The notes: a model not told the origin generated them from the sequence alone. Shown: positions 7,998-17,212, numbered from the stretch's first letter. The stretch: DNA of 64,000 nt from Terrimesophilobacter sp044464485 (GCA_044464485.1 JBIQLG010000005.1:124001-188000); one strand, 5' to 3'. Program-made: numbers and translations.

Positions 7998-9179
7998 GTG
8001 TTCGTTTCGATCGCCAATACGCCGCGCGACTACGCGTGGGGCTCGACATCCGCGATGGCCGAACTGCTCGGCACGACGCCGTCCGGGCGGCCGGAGGCGG
8101 AACTGTGGTTGGGCGCCCATGCGGGCTCGCCGTCGCGCATTGCGCATCCGGATGCCCCGGCGGGCTCGTCGACGCTGGCCGAGTGGATCGAGGTCGACCC
8201 TGCTGCCGCGCTCGGTGACCGTGAGCGTCTTCCCTTTCTCATGAAAGTGCTCGCCGCCGCGAGCCCGCTTTCGTTGCAGGCACATCCGAGTGCCGAGCAG
8301 GCGAAGGAGGGGTTTGCGCGCGAAAACGCGCTCGGCATCCCGCTCGACGCGCCCCACCGCAATTACCGGGACGAGTTCCCGAAACCCGAGGTGATTGTCG
8401 CGGTGAGCGACACGTTCGAGGCACTGTGCGGGTTCAGGCCGGTTGCGGAGGCGGAGCACGTGCTGACGTCTCTCGGACTCGGGGAGCCGGCCCACAGGCT
8501 CGATGACCTGCCGGGACTGTTCGAGTGGCTGATGCGCGGCGGGGCGCATATCCAGGCGCTCCTCACTGGCCTAATGGAGCGCGTGACCGATGCCGCCTCG
8601 GCAGCTGAAGAGGGCCCCGGTCTCGGGCGGCGCGGCGCGGATGTCGTCGCCGACGCTCTCGACACCGTGCGGCGGCTCAGCCGGGCGCAGCCGGGCGATC
8701 CGGGAATCCTCTGCGCGCTGCTGCTCAATCGCGTGACCCTGCGCGCAGGGGAGGCGCTGTACCTGCCCGCAGGCAACATTCACGCCTACCTCGAGGGAGT
8801 GGGGATCGAAGTCATGAGCGCGTCGGACAACGTGCTGCGTGGCGGGCTCACCCCCAAGCACGTGGACGTCGACGAGCTGGTGCGCGTGCTGGACTTCACA
8901 CCCGGCCCGCCGCCGTGGCTTCGGCCAGAACGGCACTCCGCCGGTGTCGAACTGTACCGCCCGGACGTCGACGACTTCGTTCTGGCAAAGGTGACCGGTG
9001 CAGGCGAGATTCCGCTGCACGGACCCGCCATCGCGTTGTGCATTCGAGGAACTTCGAGACTTGCTGGTTCGTTCGATTCCGCGGAACTCTCTCGAGGCGA
9101 GAGCGTGTACATCAGCCCCGACGAGGCACGCGTGTCGTTCACCGGCAGCGGAGAGGTCTTCCTCGCCACCGTGCCATAG
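7998..9179 (+). CDS. manA: Mannose-6-phosphate isomerase, class I
   Basis: A 393-residue type I phosphomannose isomerase that interconverts fructose-6-phosphate and mannose-6-phosphate. Zinc ligands are visible: Q94 and H96 in LQAHPSAEQ, a glutamate in FPKPEVIVA (about 131) and H262 in AGNIHAYLEG. ASDNVLRGGLTPKHVD (about residues 274-289) is the family signature. The GTG at 7998 follows a GGAGGGAG ribosome site. With ManB downstream and the Gmd pair upstream it supplies mannose nucleotides for wall glycans. It is divergent from the ligase operon. Confidence 0.95.
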   Translation: MFVSIANTPRDYAWGSTSAMAELLGTTPSGRPEAELWLGAHAGSPSRIAHPDAPAGSSTLAEWIEVDPAAALGDRERLPFLMKVLAAASPLSLQAHPSAEQAKEGFARENALGIPLDAPHRNYRDEFPKPEVIVAVSDTFEALCGFRPVAEAEHVLTSLGLGEPAHRLDDLPGLFEWLMRGGAHIQALLTGLMERVTDAASAAEEGPGLGRRGADVVADALDTVRRLSRAQPGDPGILCALLLNRVTLRAGEALYLPAGNIHAYLEGVGIEVMSASDNVLRGGLTPKHVDVDELVRVLDFTPGPPPWLRPERHSAGVELYRPDVDDFVLAKVTGAGEIPLHGPAIALCIRGTSRLAGSFDSAELSRGESVYISPDEARVSFTGSGEVFLATVP

Positions 9180-9234
9180 GCCCGCAGGGAACCTCGCCGA
9201 ACGGGCGCGGTGCCGTGCGGGGCGCGAAGGCGAT

Positions 9235-9240
9235 TACCCT
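9235..9240 (+). promoter_or_regulatory. Leaderless -10 (TACCCT) for galE
   Basis: TACCCT lies exactly six bases before the ATG at 9247, with no Shine-Dalgarno sequence. The same TANNNT-N6-start geometry recurs at about ten genes in the window. Confidence 0.45.
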
Positions 9241-9246
9241 TGCTTC

Positions 9247-10212
9247 ATGACGTGGCTTGTCACCGGCGGTGCCGGTTACATTGGTTCGCACGTTGCCGCC
9301 GCGCTTCAGGCCGCGGGAATGCGTGTCGTTGTGCTCGACAACCTCTCCACGGGTCGCGCGGAGTTCGTGCCGCCCGGCGTCGAGTTGGTGCGGGCGGACA
9401 TCCTCGACACTGACGCGGTGTCCGCGGCACTGACGCAGCACGCGGTGAGCGGGGTCATCCACGTGGCCGGTTTCAAATACGCGGGCGTGTCCGTCGAAAA
9501 GCCGCTTCACACGTTCGAGCAGAACGTGACCGGAATGGCGAATCTCCTTGAGGCCATGAGAGCCCGCGAGGTGAAGCAGCTGGTGTTTTCCTCGAGCGCG
9601 TCGGTCTACGGCACGCCGGATGTCGAACTCGTCACCGAGAGCACGCCCACGGCGCCAGAATCGCCCTACGGGGAGTCGAAACTGATCGGAGAGTGGCTGA
9701 GCGCTGACATGGAGCGCGCGCACGGCCTGGCCCATACGAGCCTTCGCTATTTCAATGTTGTGGGCTCAGGGCTTCCGTACGTGTACGACGTGAGCCCGCA
9801 CAATCTGTTTCCGCTCGTCTTCGACGCGCTGCTGGCCGGAAAGACGCCGAAGGTCAACGGTGACGACTACCCGACGCCGGATGGCACGTGCGTGCGGGAC
9901 TACGTTCACGTCTCGGATGTCGCTGCCGCACACGTGGGCGCAGCCCGCCGACTCGAGGTCGGTTCGGCTCTGCAGCCCGCATACAACCTCGGCAGCGGTG
10001 CGGGTTCGTCCGTGGGCGAGATCATGCGCGCCATGGCGGAGGTGACGGGAATCGCCTTCACGCCGACCGTCGGGCCGCGTCGGCCTGGAGACCCTGCACG
10101 CATCGTCGGTTCGGGCGTTCTCGCGCAGCGAGATCTGGATTGGCAGATGCGGCATTTGCTGTCAGACATGGTGAAAAGCGCGTGGATGGCGCGCCGTGAA
10201 CATTCAAGTTGA
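9247..10212 (+). CDS. galE: UDP-glucose 4-epimerase
   Basis: A 321-residue extended SDR enzyme. NAD-binding TGGAGYIGSH lies at about residues 6-15; the catalytic pair is Y141-x3-K145 in ESPYGESKLIG, with SSSASVYG just before. GalE interconverts UDP-glucose and UDP-galactose, giving galactose units for wall polysaccharides. The protein matches the usual GalE length and the NVVGSGLPYVYDVSP region is typical of actinobacterial GalE. It has its own probable leaderless promoter and is followed by whiB2. Confidence 0.9.
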   Translation: MTWLVTGGAGYIGSHVAAALQAAGMRVVVLDNLSTGRAEFVPPGVELVRADILDTDAVSAALTQHAVSGVIHVAGFKYAGVSVEKPLHTFEQNVTGMANLLEAMRAREVKQLVFSSSASVYGTPDVELVTESTPTAPESPYGESKLIGEWLSADMERAHGLAHTSLRYFNVVGSGLPYVYDVSPHNLFPLVFDALLAGKTPKVNGDDYPTPDGTCVRDYVHVSDVAAAHVGAARRLEVGSALQPAYNLGSGAGSSVGEIMRAMAEVTGIAFTPTVGPRRPGDPARIVGSGVLAQRDLDWQMRHLLSDMVKSAWMARREHSS

Positions 10213-10236
10213 GATAGAAGGTTTACCATTTGCGAC

Positions 10237-10265
10237 TTGACCTCGACGAACTACACGGGTGTAAT
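10237..10265 (+). promoter_or_regulatory. whiB2 promoter with inverted repeat over the -10
   Basis: TTGACC (10237-10242) and TGTAAT (10260-10265) are separated by 17 bp, a good housekeeping-sigma promoter. An inverted repeat TACAC-GG-GTGTA (10252-10263) overlaps the -10, so a dimeric regulator could occlude it. The ribosome site GGGGAGGA lies further down, before the ATG at 10318. Confidence 0.6.
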
Positions 10266-10317
10266 TAGCGTAAGCAACTCGCGCAGTGCGGGCGAGGCGA
10301 ACCGGGGAGGATATGCT

Positions 10318-10638
10318 ATGGCGCTGTCAGACCATCGCAACGGTGTTCCCGATAACTGGTTCGTCGATCCGGTGCTGCTGGGAGTTCCCGGTGTTCGCCA
10401 GCCGGTCGGCGAAGAAGACAACGCACTCGCGTGGCAGTCGGATGCGCTGTGCGCCCAAACCGATCCGGAGGCCTTCTTTCCCGAGAAGGGCGGCTCCACG
10501 CGCGACGCAAAGAAAATCTGCGCCAGCTGCGAGGTGCGCGCGCAGTGCCTCGAATATGCCCTCCAGAATGATGAGCGTTTCGGCATTTGGGGCGGACTCT
10601 CCGAGAGGGAACGGCGCAAGCTGCGCAAGCAAGCGTAG
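10318..10638 (+). CDS. whiB2: WhiB-family iron-sulfur regulator, WhiB2/WhmD type
   Basis: A 106-residue protein with the four cluster cysteines C45, C68, C71 and C77 (C-x22-C-x2-C-x5-C), the GIWGG turn (89-93) and a basic tail ending RRKLRKQA. WhiB proteins bind a [4Fe-4S] cluster and the principal sigma factor; the WhiB2/WhmD branch controls septation and division. The subfamily call rests on context: it lies next to the DUF3499-manB-ahcY block exactly as whiB2 does in mycobacteria. It has its own promoter with an operator-like inverted repeat. Confidence 0.88.
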   Translation: MALSDHRNGVPDNWFVDPVLLGVPGVRQPVGEEDNALAWQSDALCAQTDPEAFFPEKGGSTRDAKKICASCEVRAQCLEYALQNDERFGIWGGLSERERRKLRKQA

Positions 10639-10648
10639 TTTGTTGTAA

Positions 10649-13504
10649 ATGCAGCCAAGGGTCTTCGCGATTCTCGTCGCCCATGCGGGAGTCGAAAATC
10701 TCGAACCGACCCTCCGAGCGCTCGCGGCCCAGTCGAGGCAACCCGACGCCGTCGTTTCCGTCAGCGTCGGCGCGGATGACGGCCGCGAGGCGCTGCTGTC
10801 CGCGGCGGGCGCCAGCCACGTTCTTTCGGCGCGCGCGGGAACATCCTTCGGCGACGCGGTGAATCTTGCCATGCAATTTCTTCCCGCCCAGGAAGCCGGC
10901 TCCGAATGGATCTGGCTGCTCGGCGGCGACACCGCGCCCGATGCCGATGCGCTCGAACAACTCCTCGGTGCGGTGGAAATCGCACCGTCTGTCGTCGTGG
11001 CCGGGCCCAAACTCATGGATGCGGCGGAGACATCCACCTTCAGCTCGTTCGGTGAGACCATCAGCTCGTTCGGCGCATCCGTCTCGCTCGTGGGCCGGGA
11101 ACTCGATCAGGCGCAGCATGACACCGCAGATGACGTCCTGGGCGTCGCGGCGGCAGGAATGTTCGTTCGCCGCTCGCTCTGGACGAAGCTCGGCGGATTC
11201 GATCCGGGGCTGCCCAACGTTGACGCCTCGCTCGACTTCTGCATTCGCGCGCGGCTGGCCGGCCACCGCGTAATCCTCGTGCCGCGCGCGCGGGTCGCAT
11301 GTGCCGGCGGCCCTGAGCTGTTCGGCCGCGCCTCGTCCTCGGCGAGCCGCAGTTTCCGTCTCGCGCGCGCAGCCCAGCTGCATCGGCGGCTTGTCTACTC
11401 CCCGGGGTGGGCGCTCGCATTCCACTGGCTCTCCCTGGTTCCGCTGGCCATCATCCGCTCCGTGGGCGACCTCATCGGCAAAAAGCCGGGCGCGGTCGGC
11501 GGCGAGATCAGTGCCGCGGTGTCGACGGCATTCTCGGGAGGCATCGGCGTCGCTCGGCGCAATCTGCGCCGAAACCGGGTGCTCGGCTGGGCCGCTATCG
11601 CCCCGCTGCGCATGCCAGTCTCTGAGGTGCGCGAGCGCAGGTTGCAGGCGCGCGAGGCGACGCTCATCGACGCGGATGCTTCCTCCTCGAAGGCGTTCGC
11701 CCGGAGCGATTCGCGAGCCGGCTTCGTGGCCCACGGCGGACTGTGGGTCGTTCTCATCGTCGCGCTCATCGGCCTCCTCGCGTACGGCTCGATTTCGGGG
11801 GCGGCGGCGCTGAGCGGCGGCGGGCTCCGTCCGCTGCATGAGTCTGTCGGCCAATTGTGGTCCAACATCGGTCTCGGCTGGCGCGAGATCGGCGCGGGAA
11901 CGTTCGGTGCGGCCGATCCGTTTGCTGCGGTGCTGGCGATCCTGGGCACGCTCACCTGGTGGTCGCCGAGCTGGTCGATCATTCTGCTGTACTTCCTTGC
12001 GCTGCCCCTCGCCGCACTCGGTGCGTGGTTTGCGGCGCGGCGGTTCAGTCGCGGCGTGTGGATGCCGACGCTCGCCGCGATCCTGTGGGCGTTTTCACCG
12101 CCGCTTCTCGACGCGCTCGGCGGCGGTCACCTCGGCGCGCTCATTGCGCACCTGCTCCTGCCGTGGCTCGTGATGACCGCTGTGGATTCCACGCGCTCCT
12201 GGGCGGCAGGAGCCGGAGCCGCCATCATGTTCGCGGCCGTGGCCGCGGGAGCGCCGTCGCTCGTGCCGGCTCTTCTGATCCTGTTCGTGGTGCTCCTCGT
12301 CTCACGCCCCACGCGCATTCACCGCGTCATCGGAATTCCGGTTCCCGCGCTCGTGCTGTTCGCACCGCTCATCGTGCAGCAGGTGCTCCGAGGCAACCCG
12401 CTCGGCCTCCTCGCCGACCCGGGTGTTCCCGTCGCCCACGGCGCCGCTTCCGGCTGGCAGCTCGCGCTCGCGGATGCCACGGGTACGCTTCACGGCTGGC
12501 CCATGATCCTGGATGGCCTCGGCGATTCCACGGTCGGGGCACCAGGGCTCTCCGGAGCAATCCTCGTGAGTATTTTGCTTGCGCCCGTGGGGATCCTCGC
12601 GATTCTGTCGCTCTTTCTGCCGGGCACCGTGCGCGCGCTGCCCGCCCTCGCGATAGCCCTCCTCGGCTACCTCACTGCGGTGATGTCCGCGCACGTTCAC
12701 GTGGGGGCCGTTGGGGCTCAGCCGGTGACGGTGTGGGCCGGTGCCGGAGTGAGCCTGTGGTGGCTCGGGATGATCGCGGCGGCTGTTTTTGCGCTGGAGG
12801 GTCTTGGGCGCGCGCGGGGTCCGGTATCCGTCGTCGCGGCACTGACCGTAATGGCGCTTTCCATCCCCCTGCTGGGTGCGATGTTCATCGGCACGTCGCT
12901 CGTCCACCCCTCGAACGGACGCATTCTGCCCGCGCTCGTGAGCGCACAGGCGACGTCGTCACCGGATGTCGGGACGCTCGTCATCACCTCGCAAGGGGAT
13001 GCCGGAATCGCCGTTCGGGTGGAGCGCGGCCTCGGTGCGACGCTGGATGACCAGTCGACCCTCGTGAGCACCAAGCTGGCCCCGACTTCCGTCGACAAGC
13101 GGCTCGCGGTTCTCGCGGGAAACCTCGCCACGCGAAGCGGGTTCGACTACGCGAGTGAATTGAGCGACCTCGGTATCTCGTTCATCGTCGTTCCGGACAG
13201 CACGCCGGCAGACCACACCCACCTCCAGACGGTGCGCGCACTCAACGCCAACGAGGTCATCTCGCCCGTGGGAACCACGGCGAACGGATTGCTCTGGCGA
13301 TTTGACGGCGAGACGACGCCGCCCGGTCACCACATCAGCGCGCTGCAGTCCACTCTCGGCACCTGGTATCTGGTGGCTCTCGGCGTCGTGTTCGGCGTGA
13401 GCGCGCTTCTGGCCATCCCGGTGGGTGGACGCCCGCGCAAACCGCGACCGGCGGCGCGGGAAGAGGAACCGGCGGGAACCTTCATCGAGGACGACCATGG
13501 TTGA
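10649..13504 (+). CDS. Giant family-2 glycosyltransferase with multi-pass membrane domain
   Basis: A 951-residue protein. The first 300 residues form a GT-A glycosyltransferase-2 domain beginning ILVAHAGVENLEPTLRAL, with an acidic GGDTAPDAD motif near residues 92-100 in the nucleotide-sugar site. From about 245 onward there are many hydrophobic segments with a large extracytoplasmic portion before a last helix near 915-935 and a charged tail. It overlaps the next gene (DUF5719) by 8 nt. Fused GT2/membrane proteins of this kind sit beside whiB2 in many actinobacteria; the polymer they act on is not established. TAGTTT lies seven bases before the ATG, suggesting that a leaderless transcript may arise within the whiB stop region. 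Confidence 0.8.
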   Translation: MQPRVFAILVAHAGVENLEPTLRALAAQSRQPDAVVSVSVGADDGREALLSAAGASHVLSARAGTSFGDAVNLAMQFLPAQEAGSEWIWLLGGDTAPDADALEQLLGAVEIAPSVVVAGPKLMDAAETSTFSSFGETISSFGASVSLVGRELDQAQHDTADDVLGVAAAGMFVRRSLWTKLGGFDPGLPNVDASLDFCIRARLAGHRVILVPRARVACAGGPELFGRASSSASRSFRLARAAQLHRRLVYSPGWALAFHWLSLVPLAIIRSVGDLIGKKPGAVGGEISAAVSTAFSGGIGVARRNLRRNRVLGWAAIAPLRMPVSEVRERRLQAREATLIDADASSSKAFARSDSRAGFVAHGGLWVVLIVALIGLLAYGSISGAAALSGGGLRPLHESVGQLWSNIGLGWREIGAGTFGAADPFAAVLAILGTLTWWSPSWSIILLYFLALPLAALGAWFAARRFSRGVWMPTLAAILWAFSPPLLDALGGGHLGALIAHLLLPWLVMTAVDSTRSWAAGAGAAIMFAAVAAGAPSLVPALLILFVVLLVSRPTRIHRVIGIPVPALVLFAPLIVQQVLRGNPLGLLADPGVPVAHGAASGWQLALADATGTLHGWPMILDGLGDSTVGAPGLSGAILVSILLAPVGILAILSLFLPGTVRALPALAIALLGYLTAVMSAHVHVGAVGAQPVTVWAGAGVSLWWLGMIAAAVFALEGLGRARGPVSVVAALTVMALSIPLLGAMFIGTSLVHPSNGRILPALVSAQATSSPDVGTLVITSQGDAGIAVRVERGLGATLDDQSTLVSTKLAPTSVDKRLAVLAGNLATRSGFDYASELSDLGISFIVVPDSTPADHTHLQTVRALNANEVISPVGTTANGLLWRFDGETTPPGHHISALQSTLGTWYLVALGVVFGVSALLAIPVGGRPRKPRPAAREEEPAGTFIEDDHG

Positions 13505-15077
13505 GCCCGACCGCACAGACCCCGAATCTGCATCCGTGCCGGGCGCGGAAGACAGCAGTCCCGCTGTGTCGCGGCCGGGCCTGGCGCGCGCGCTCGCGCG
13601 GGCGGGGGGCCGCGGAGCCGTGGGCATCATCGGAATCGGCATTGCCGTCGCCACGATCGCCGCGGCCACGCTCATTCCCGCTCCGCAGCTGGGGGAAGGT
13701 GCGCAGTCGATGCTCGTGACGCCGGTTGCCGCGCCGCAGCAGCGGATCTGTCCTGGCCCGGTGCTGCAATTGGGCGATGACACGGGTCAGGACGCGACGA
13801 CCGCGATATCGATCGGCCGCGCCGACGTCACCCGCGACGCGACCGTGGGATCCCCGCAGCTCGAAAACATGGACGCGACCGAAAACGCAACCAATACGCC
13901 GTCGCAGCGCCTCGTGCTGGCGCCTCCTGAGCCGGATGCGGAACCGGGGATTCTCGCCGGCAGTCAGTCCCAAAGGGTGGACAGCGCGGATGACGTCGGG
14001 TTCGCCGCGAGCGAGTGCGTGAAGGCAGCGACAGAGAGCTGGCTCGTCGGCGGATCCACCATCACCGGCAGAACAACCCTCCTCTCGCTCAACAACCCCA
14101 GCAAGGTCAACTCGACCGTGAACGTGACCATTTACTCGGAGAGCGGCCTCGTGAGCGCAACGGGCACCGAGGGGATCGTGGTCCCGCCGGGCGGTCGGCG
14201 CGTGTTCTCCCTCGCCGCGTTCGCACCCGGAATCACCAGCCCGGTCGTGCGCGTCGAGAGCATCGGCGGCCAGATCGCGGCATCCATGCAGCAGTCCATC
14301 GTGCGGACGCTGACGCCCGGAGGCATCGACGTGTTCACGGCGACGACATCCCCAGAAGCGTTCACGGTGATCCCCGGAATCGTGACAATGGGCCAGCGCG
14401 ACGTGGCCAGAGTGAGTGGCCAGCCCGGCTACGCAGACCTCACGGGAGCCCTGCGGGTGTTCGTCCCCGGCAAGGGAAACAACTCCATCACGGTGACCGC
14501 GATCCCCGAGGATGGCAGCGGGCCGGGAACCTCATCGAACTTCACCGTGCAGAGGGGAGTGGTCACGGACCTGCCCCTGGGCGACTTCGACGACGGAACC
14601 TGGACGCTCACGGTGGCAAGCGAGAATCCGGCGGTCGTTGCCGCGCGCACCTCCACGGTGACCCTCGACGGGGCGCCCTCGGATGCAGCTGCCGGATCGG
14701 GCGACGGAGCTGACTCGGCTGCGCCGAGCGTTACCGCAACAGACTTCGCGTGGTTTGTGGGTGCACCCGAAATCGAGTCCCGCAGCCTCGTGAGCGTGGC
14801 GCCGGGACCGAACCCCGTGCTCCACCTCGTCAATTCGGGATCCAGCGATGCGTCCGTGACCATCGATGGCGAGAAGGGCGCCGGGACGACGGTGACGATA
14901 CCGGCCGGTGAGGCTCGCGCCGTTCCCGTGGCGGCCGCCACGAGCTACAACCTCGGCGGATTCGCGTCGCTCCGCGTGGCGGTGAGCTACCGAGGCGACG
15001 CCGCGCTCGCGGGCTTCGTCGTGAGTCCTCCGGATCGCAGCGCACTTCCGGTGAGGGTTTACCACCAGTTCGGTTAG
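13497..15077 (+). CDS. DUF5719-family secreted or anchored protein
   Basis: A 526-residue protein with an acidic cytoplasmic N-terminus, one membrane segment (about residues 40-65, GIIGIGIAVATIAAATLI) and a long extracytoplasmic part rich in Ser, Thr, Val and Gly that looks like stacked beta-sandwich modules. The ATG at 13497 overlaps the giant glycosyltransferase gene, so translation is coupled. The tight pairing suggests the two proteins work together at the membrane, perhaps in export or display of a glycan (inference). No catalytic motif is visible. It ends 4 nt inside the convergent metallopeptidase-like gene. Confidence 0.75.
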   Translation: MVEPDRTDPESASVPGAEDSSPAVSRPGLARALARAGGRGAVGIIGIGIAVATIAAATLIPAPQLGEGAQSMLVTPVAAPQQRICPGPVLQLGDDTGQDATTAISIGRADVTRDATVGSPQLENMDATENATNTPSQRLVLAPPEPDAEPGILAGSQSQRVDSADDVGFAASECVKAATESWLVGGSTITGRTTLLSLNNPSKVNSTVNVTIYSESGLVSATGTEGIVVPPGGRRVFSLAAFAPGITSPVVRVESIGGQIAASMQQSIVRTLTPGGIDVFTATTSPEAFTVIPGIVTMGQRDVARVSGQPGYADLTGALRVFVPGKGNNSITVTAIPEDGSGPGTSSNFTVQRGVVTDLPLGDFDDGTWTLTVASENPAVVAARTSTVTLDGAPSDAAAGSGDGADSAAPSVTATDFAWFVGAPEIESRSLVSVAPGPNPVLHLVNSGSSDASVTIDGEKGAGTTVTIPAGEARAVPVAAATSYNLGGFASLRVAVSYRGDAALAGFVVSPPDRSALPVRVYHQFG

Positions 15078-15514
15078 TGCCGAAAACGCTCCGGCGCCAG
15101 ATCCCACGGATCTTTGCCGAGCAACTCGGCAACGGCGTGAAACACGCAACTCTCGATGAGCATCCTCCGGTGCAGGTCGTCGTTGCGGTGCAATCGGGCA
15201 AGCCGTTCGATGGGCAGCCGATACAGCACGATGAGGTGCTCGGCATGATGCGTGTCCCAGCGCTTCAGCCTGCCGGAACCGGAAGCATCCGCGGGCATTG
15301 CGGCAATTTCCACCCGCATGCCCGAGAGCTCCGTCGGCCACAGTTCCTTGAGGTACTCCGCGGTGGCCGCGACGGTCGCCTCGAAGATCGTGTTGCGCGT
15401 GCGCAGCAGCGGCAGCCGGGGCCCGGTGACCGACGCACGGATGCCACGCCCGTGGCGATCGCGCCAACCCGCGCGAGACACCCGCCGCGCGGTGCCCCTC
15501 CTGCCATAAGCCAT
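15074..15514 (-). CDS. Metallopeptidase-family protein (Rv3259 type), active-site motif absent
   Basis: A 146-residue protein of the small zincin-like metallopeptidase family found between whiB2 and DUF3499/manB in actinobacteria (Rv3259 position in M. tuberculosis). The N-terminus is basic. At the place where zincins carry HExxH it has IESCVFHAVAELLG (about residues 120-133), so the canonical zinc site is not present and a peptidase activity is doubtful. It is divergent from DUF3499 and converges with DUF5719. A TAGAAT element six bases before the ATG suggests a leaderless mRNA. Confidence 0.65.
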   Translation of the reverse strand: MAYGRRGTARRVSRAGWRDRHGRGIRASVTGPRLPLLRTRNTIFEATVAATAEYLKELWPTELSGMRVEIAAMPADASGSGRLKRWDTHHAEHLIVLYRLPIERLARLHRNDDLHRRMLIESCVFHAVAELLGKDPWDLAPERFRH

Positions 15515-15520
15515 GGCTTC

Positions 15521-15526
15521 ATTCTA
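15521..15526 (-). promoter_or_regulatory. Leaderless -10 (TAGAAT) for the metallopeptidase-like gene
   Basis: On the minus strand TAGAAT is followed by exactly six bases and then the ATG at 15514. It is a near-consensus -10 with no ribosome site. Confidence 0.5.
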
Positions 15527-15600
15527 CGGACGCCGCAATCGGAACCGGCCCCGGCGGGTTCGCGGAAAGCGGGCAGGCCGGTCGCTAAGGTGGAATCACC

Positions 15601-15819
15601 ATGGACGATCGGGTGTGCAGCAAAGTTGCGTGTGGCCGCGTCGCGGTGTCGACTCTGACCTACGTGTATGCGGACTCGATGGCCGTGCTCGGTCCGCTGA
15701 GCGCCAGGCCGGAACCGCACACCTACGATCTGTGCGCCGAGCACTCCGAGCGACTCTCGGTGCCGCGCGGTTGGCAGGTTTTGCGTCACGTAGCATTGGG
15801 GAATGAGTTCTCAGCCTGA
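15601..15819 (+). CDS. DUF3499-family small zinc-ribbon-like protein
   Basis: A 72-residue protein. C6 and C11 near the N-terminus and C45-x2-H48 in YDLCAEHSERL look like one zinc knuckle. This family is found almost only in actinobacteria, immediately before the phosphomannomutase gene (Rv3258c in M. tuberculosis). Its last 17 nt overlap manB, so it probably shares that operon. Function is unknown. Confidence 0.8.
   Translation: MDDRVCSKVACGRVAVSTLTYVYADSMAVLGPLSARPEPHTYDLCAEHSERLSVPRGWQVLRHVALGNEFSA
15791..15796 (+). promoter_or_regulatory. Possible internal leaderless -10 (TAGCAT) for manB
   Basis: TAGCAT lies inside the DUF3499 gene and ends six bases before the manB ATG at 15803. It would allow manB to be transcribed separately as a leaderless message. 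Confidence 0.35.
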
Positions 15820-17212
15820 TCTGGATGCCTTCGTCAAAACCTATGACGTTCGCGGATTGGTGGGCTCCCAGCTCACCGACGAGGTGGTCACTGCAATCGG
15901 CGCGGGGTTCGCAGACGAGATTGATGCGGCGGGTCGGGATGTCGTCGTCGGCCACGACATGCGCGATTCCTCGCCCGGATTCGCCAAGGCGTTTGCCGAG
16001 GGGGTGATGGCGCGAGGCGGCAACGTCGTCGCCATCGGCCTGTGCTCCACCGACGAAAGCTATTTTGCCTCGGGAAGCATGGATGCGCCCGCCGCCATGT
16101 TCACCGCGAGCCACAACCCGGCCACCTACAACGGCATCAAGCTGAGCAGGGCGGGAGCGCGGGGTATCAGCCTCGACACGGGCCTTGCCGCCATTCGCGA
16201 TCGCGCGAAAGCGTACTTGAGTTCGGGCATCCCTCAGCACGCGACCAGGGGTTCCTTTCGAGAGACGGATGTGCTCGCCGACTACGCGGCGTATCTGCGC
16301 AGTCTCGTGGACCTTTCGGGCATCCGGCCGTTGCGCATCGTCGTGGATGCGGGAAACGGCATGGGCGGATTGACGGTGCCCGCGGTGCTCGGCACCGCCG
16401 CGGGACTGGCGCCGCTTCCGCTGGAGATCATTCCCTTGTATTTCGAGCTTGACGGCACGTTCCCCAATCACGAGGCGAATCCGCTGGAGCCGGCAAACCT
16501 GGTAGACCTGCAGCGCGCCGTCGTCGAACACGGTGCCGATCTGGGCCTCGCATTCGACGGCGACGCGGATCGCTGTTTCGTGGTCGACGAGAACGGCGCG
16601 CCCATGAACCCGTCGGCCGTCGCCGCAGTCGTCGCGCTTCGCGAGATCCAGCGCGTGGCCGCGCACGGCGACGCGGGCGAGATCTACGTCATCCACAACC
16701 TGATCACGTCGAGAATTGTCGCGGAGACCATTCGTGACGCCGGCGCCATCCCGGTGCGGACGAGGGTCGGGCATTCGCTCATCAAGGACGAAATGGCCGC
16801 AACCGGGGCCGTGTTCGGCGGGGAGCACTCCGCCCACTACTATTTCCGTGATTTCTGGGGCGCGGACAACGGCATGCTCGCCGCGATGCACATCCTGGCA
16901 GAGTTCGGACACCAGGACGCCCCCCTCTCGCACATGGCATCCGCATACACGCCGTATGCCTCCAGCGGCGAAGTGAACTCCGTCGTGACGGATGTCCCTG
17001 CCGCCTATGCGCGCATCGTCGACACCTACTCCGAGTGCGACTTCGATGAGCTCGACGGGCTCACGGTCAGCGGGATCGCTGACGACGGATTCTGGTGGTT
17101 CAACGTTCGCCCCTCCAACACGGAGCCGCTGCTGAGACTCAACGTCGAGGCCCAGACGCCGAACACGATGGAGCTTGTTCGGGATCGCGTGCTCTCTCTC
17201 CTCCGCGGCTGA
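15803..17212 (+). CDS. manB: Phosphomannomutase/phosphoglucomutase
   Basis: A 469-residue alpha-D-phosphohexomutase. The phosphoserine is S103 in TASHNP, the Mg2+ loop is DGDADR (D252, D254, D256), the sugar-recognition loop is GGEHSAHYYFRD (about 336-347) and the phosphate-binding loop is RPSNTEP near residue 434. It converts mannose-6-phosphate to mannose-1-phosphate for GDP-mannose, completing the ManA route. It overlaps DUF3499 at its start and is followed by ahcY after 26 bp. Confidence 0.95.
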   Translation: MSSQPDLDAFVKTYDVRGLVGSQLTDEVVTAIGAGFADEIDAAGRDVVVGHDMRDSSPGFAKAFAEGVMARGGNVVAIGLCSTDESYFASGSMDAPAAMFTASHNPATYNGIKLSRAGARGISLDTGLAAIRDRAKAYLSSGIPQHATRGSFRETDVLADYAAYLRSLVDLSGIRPLRIVVDAGNGMGGLTVPAVLGTAAGLAPLPLEIIPLYFELDGTFPNHEANPLEPANLVDLQRAVVEHGADLGLAFDGDADRCFVVDENGAPMNPSAVAAVVALREIQRVAAHGDAGEIYVIHNLITSRIVAETIRDAGAIPVRTRVGHSLIKDEMAATGAVFGGEHSAHYYFRDFWGADNGMLAAMHILAEFGHQDAPLSHMASAYTPYASSGEVNSVVTDVPAAYARIVDTYSECDFDELDGLTVSGIADDGFWWFNVRPSNTEPLLRLNVEAQTPNTMELVRDRVLSLLRG

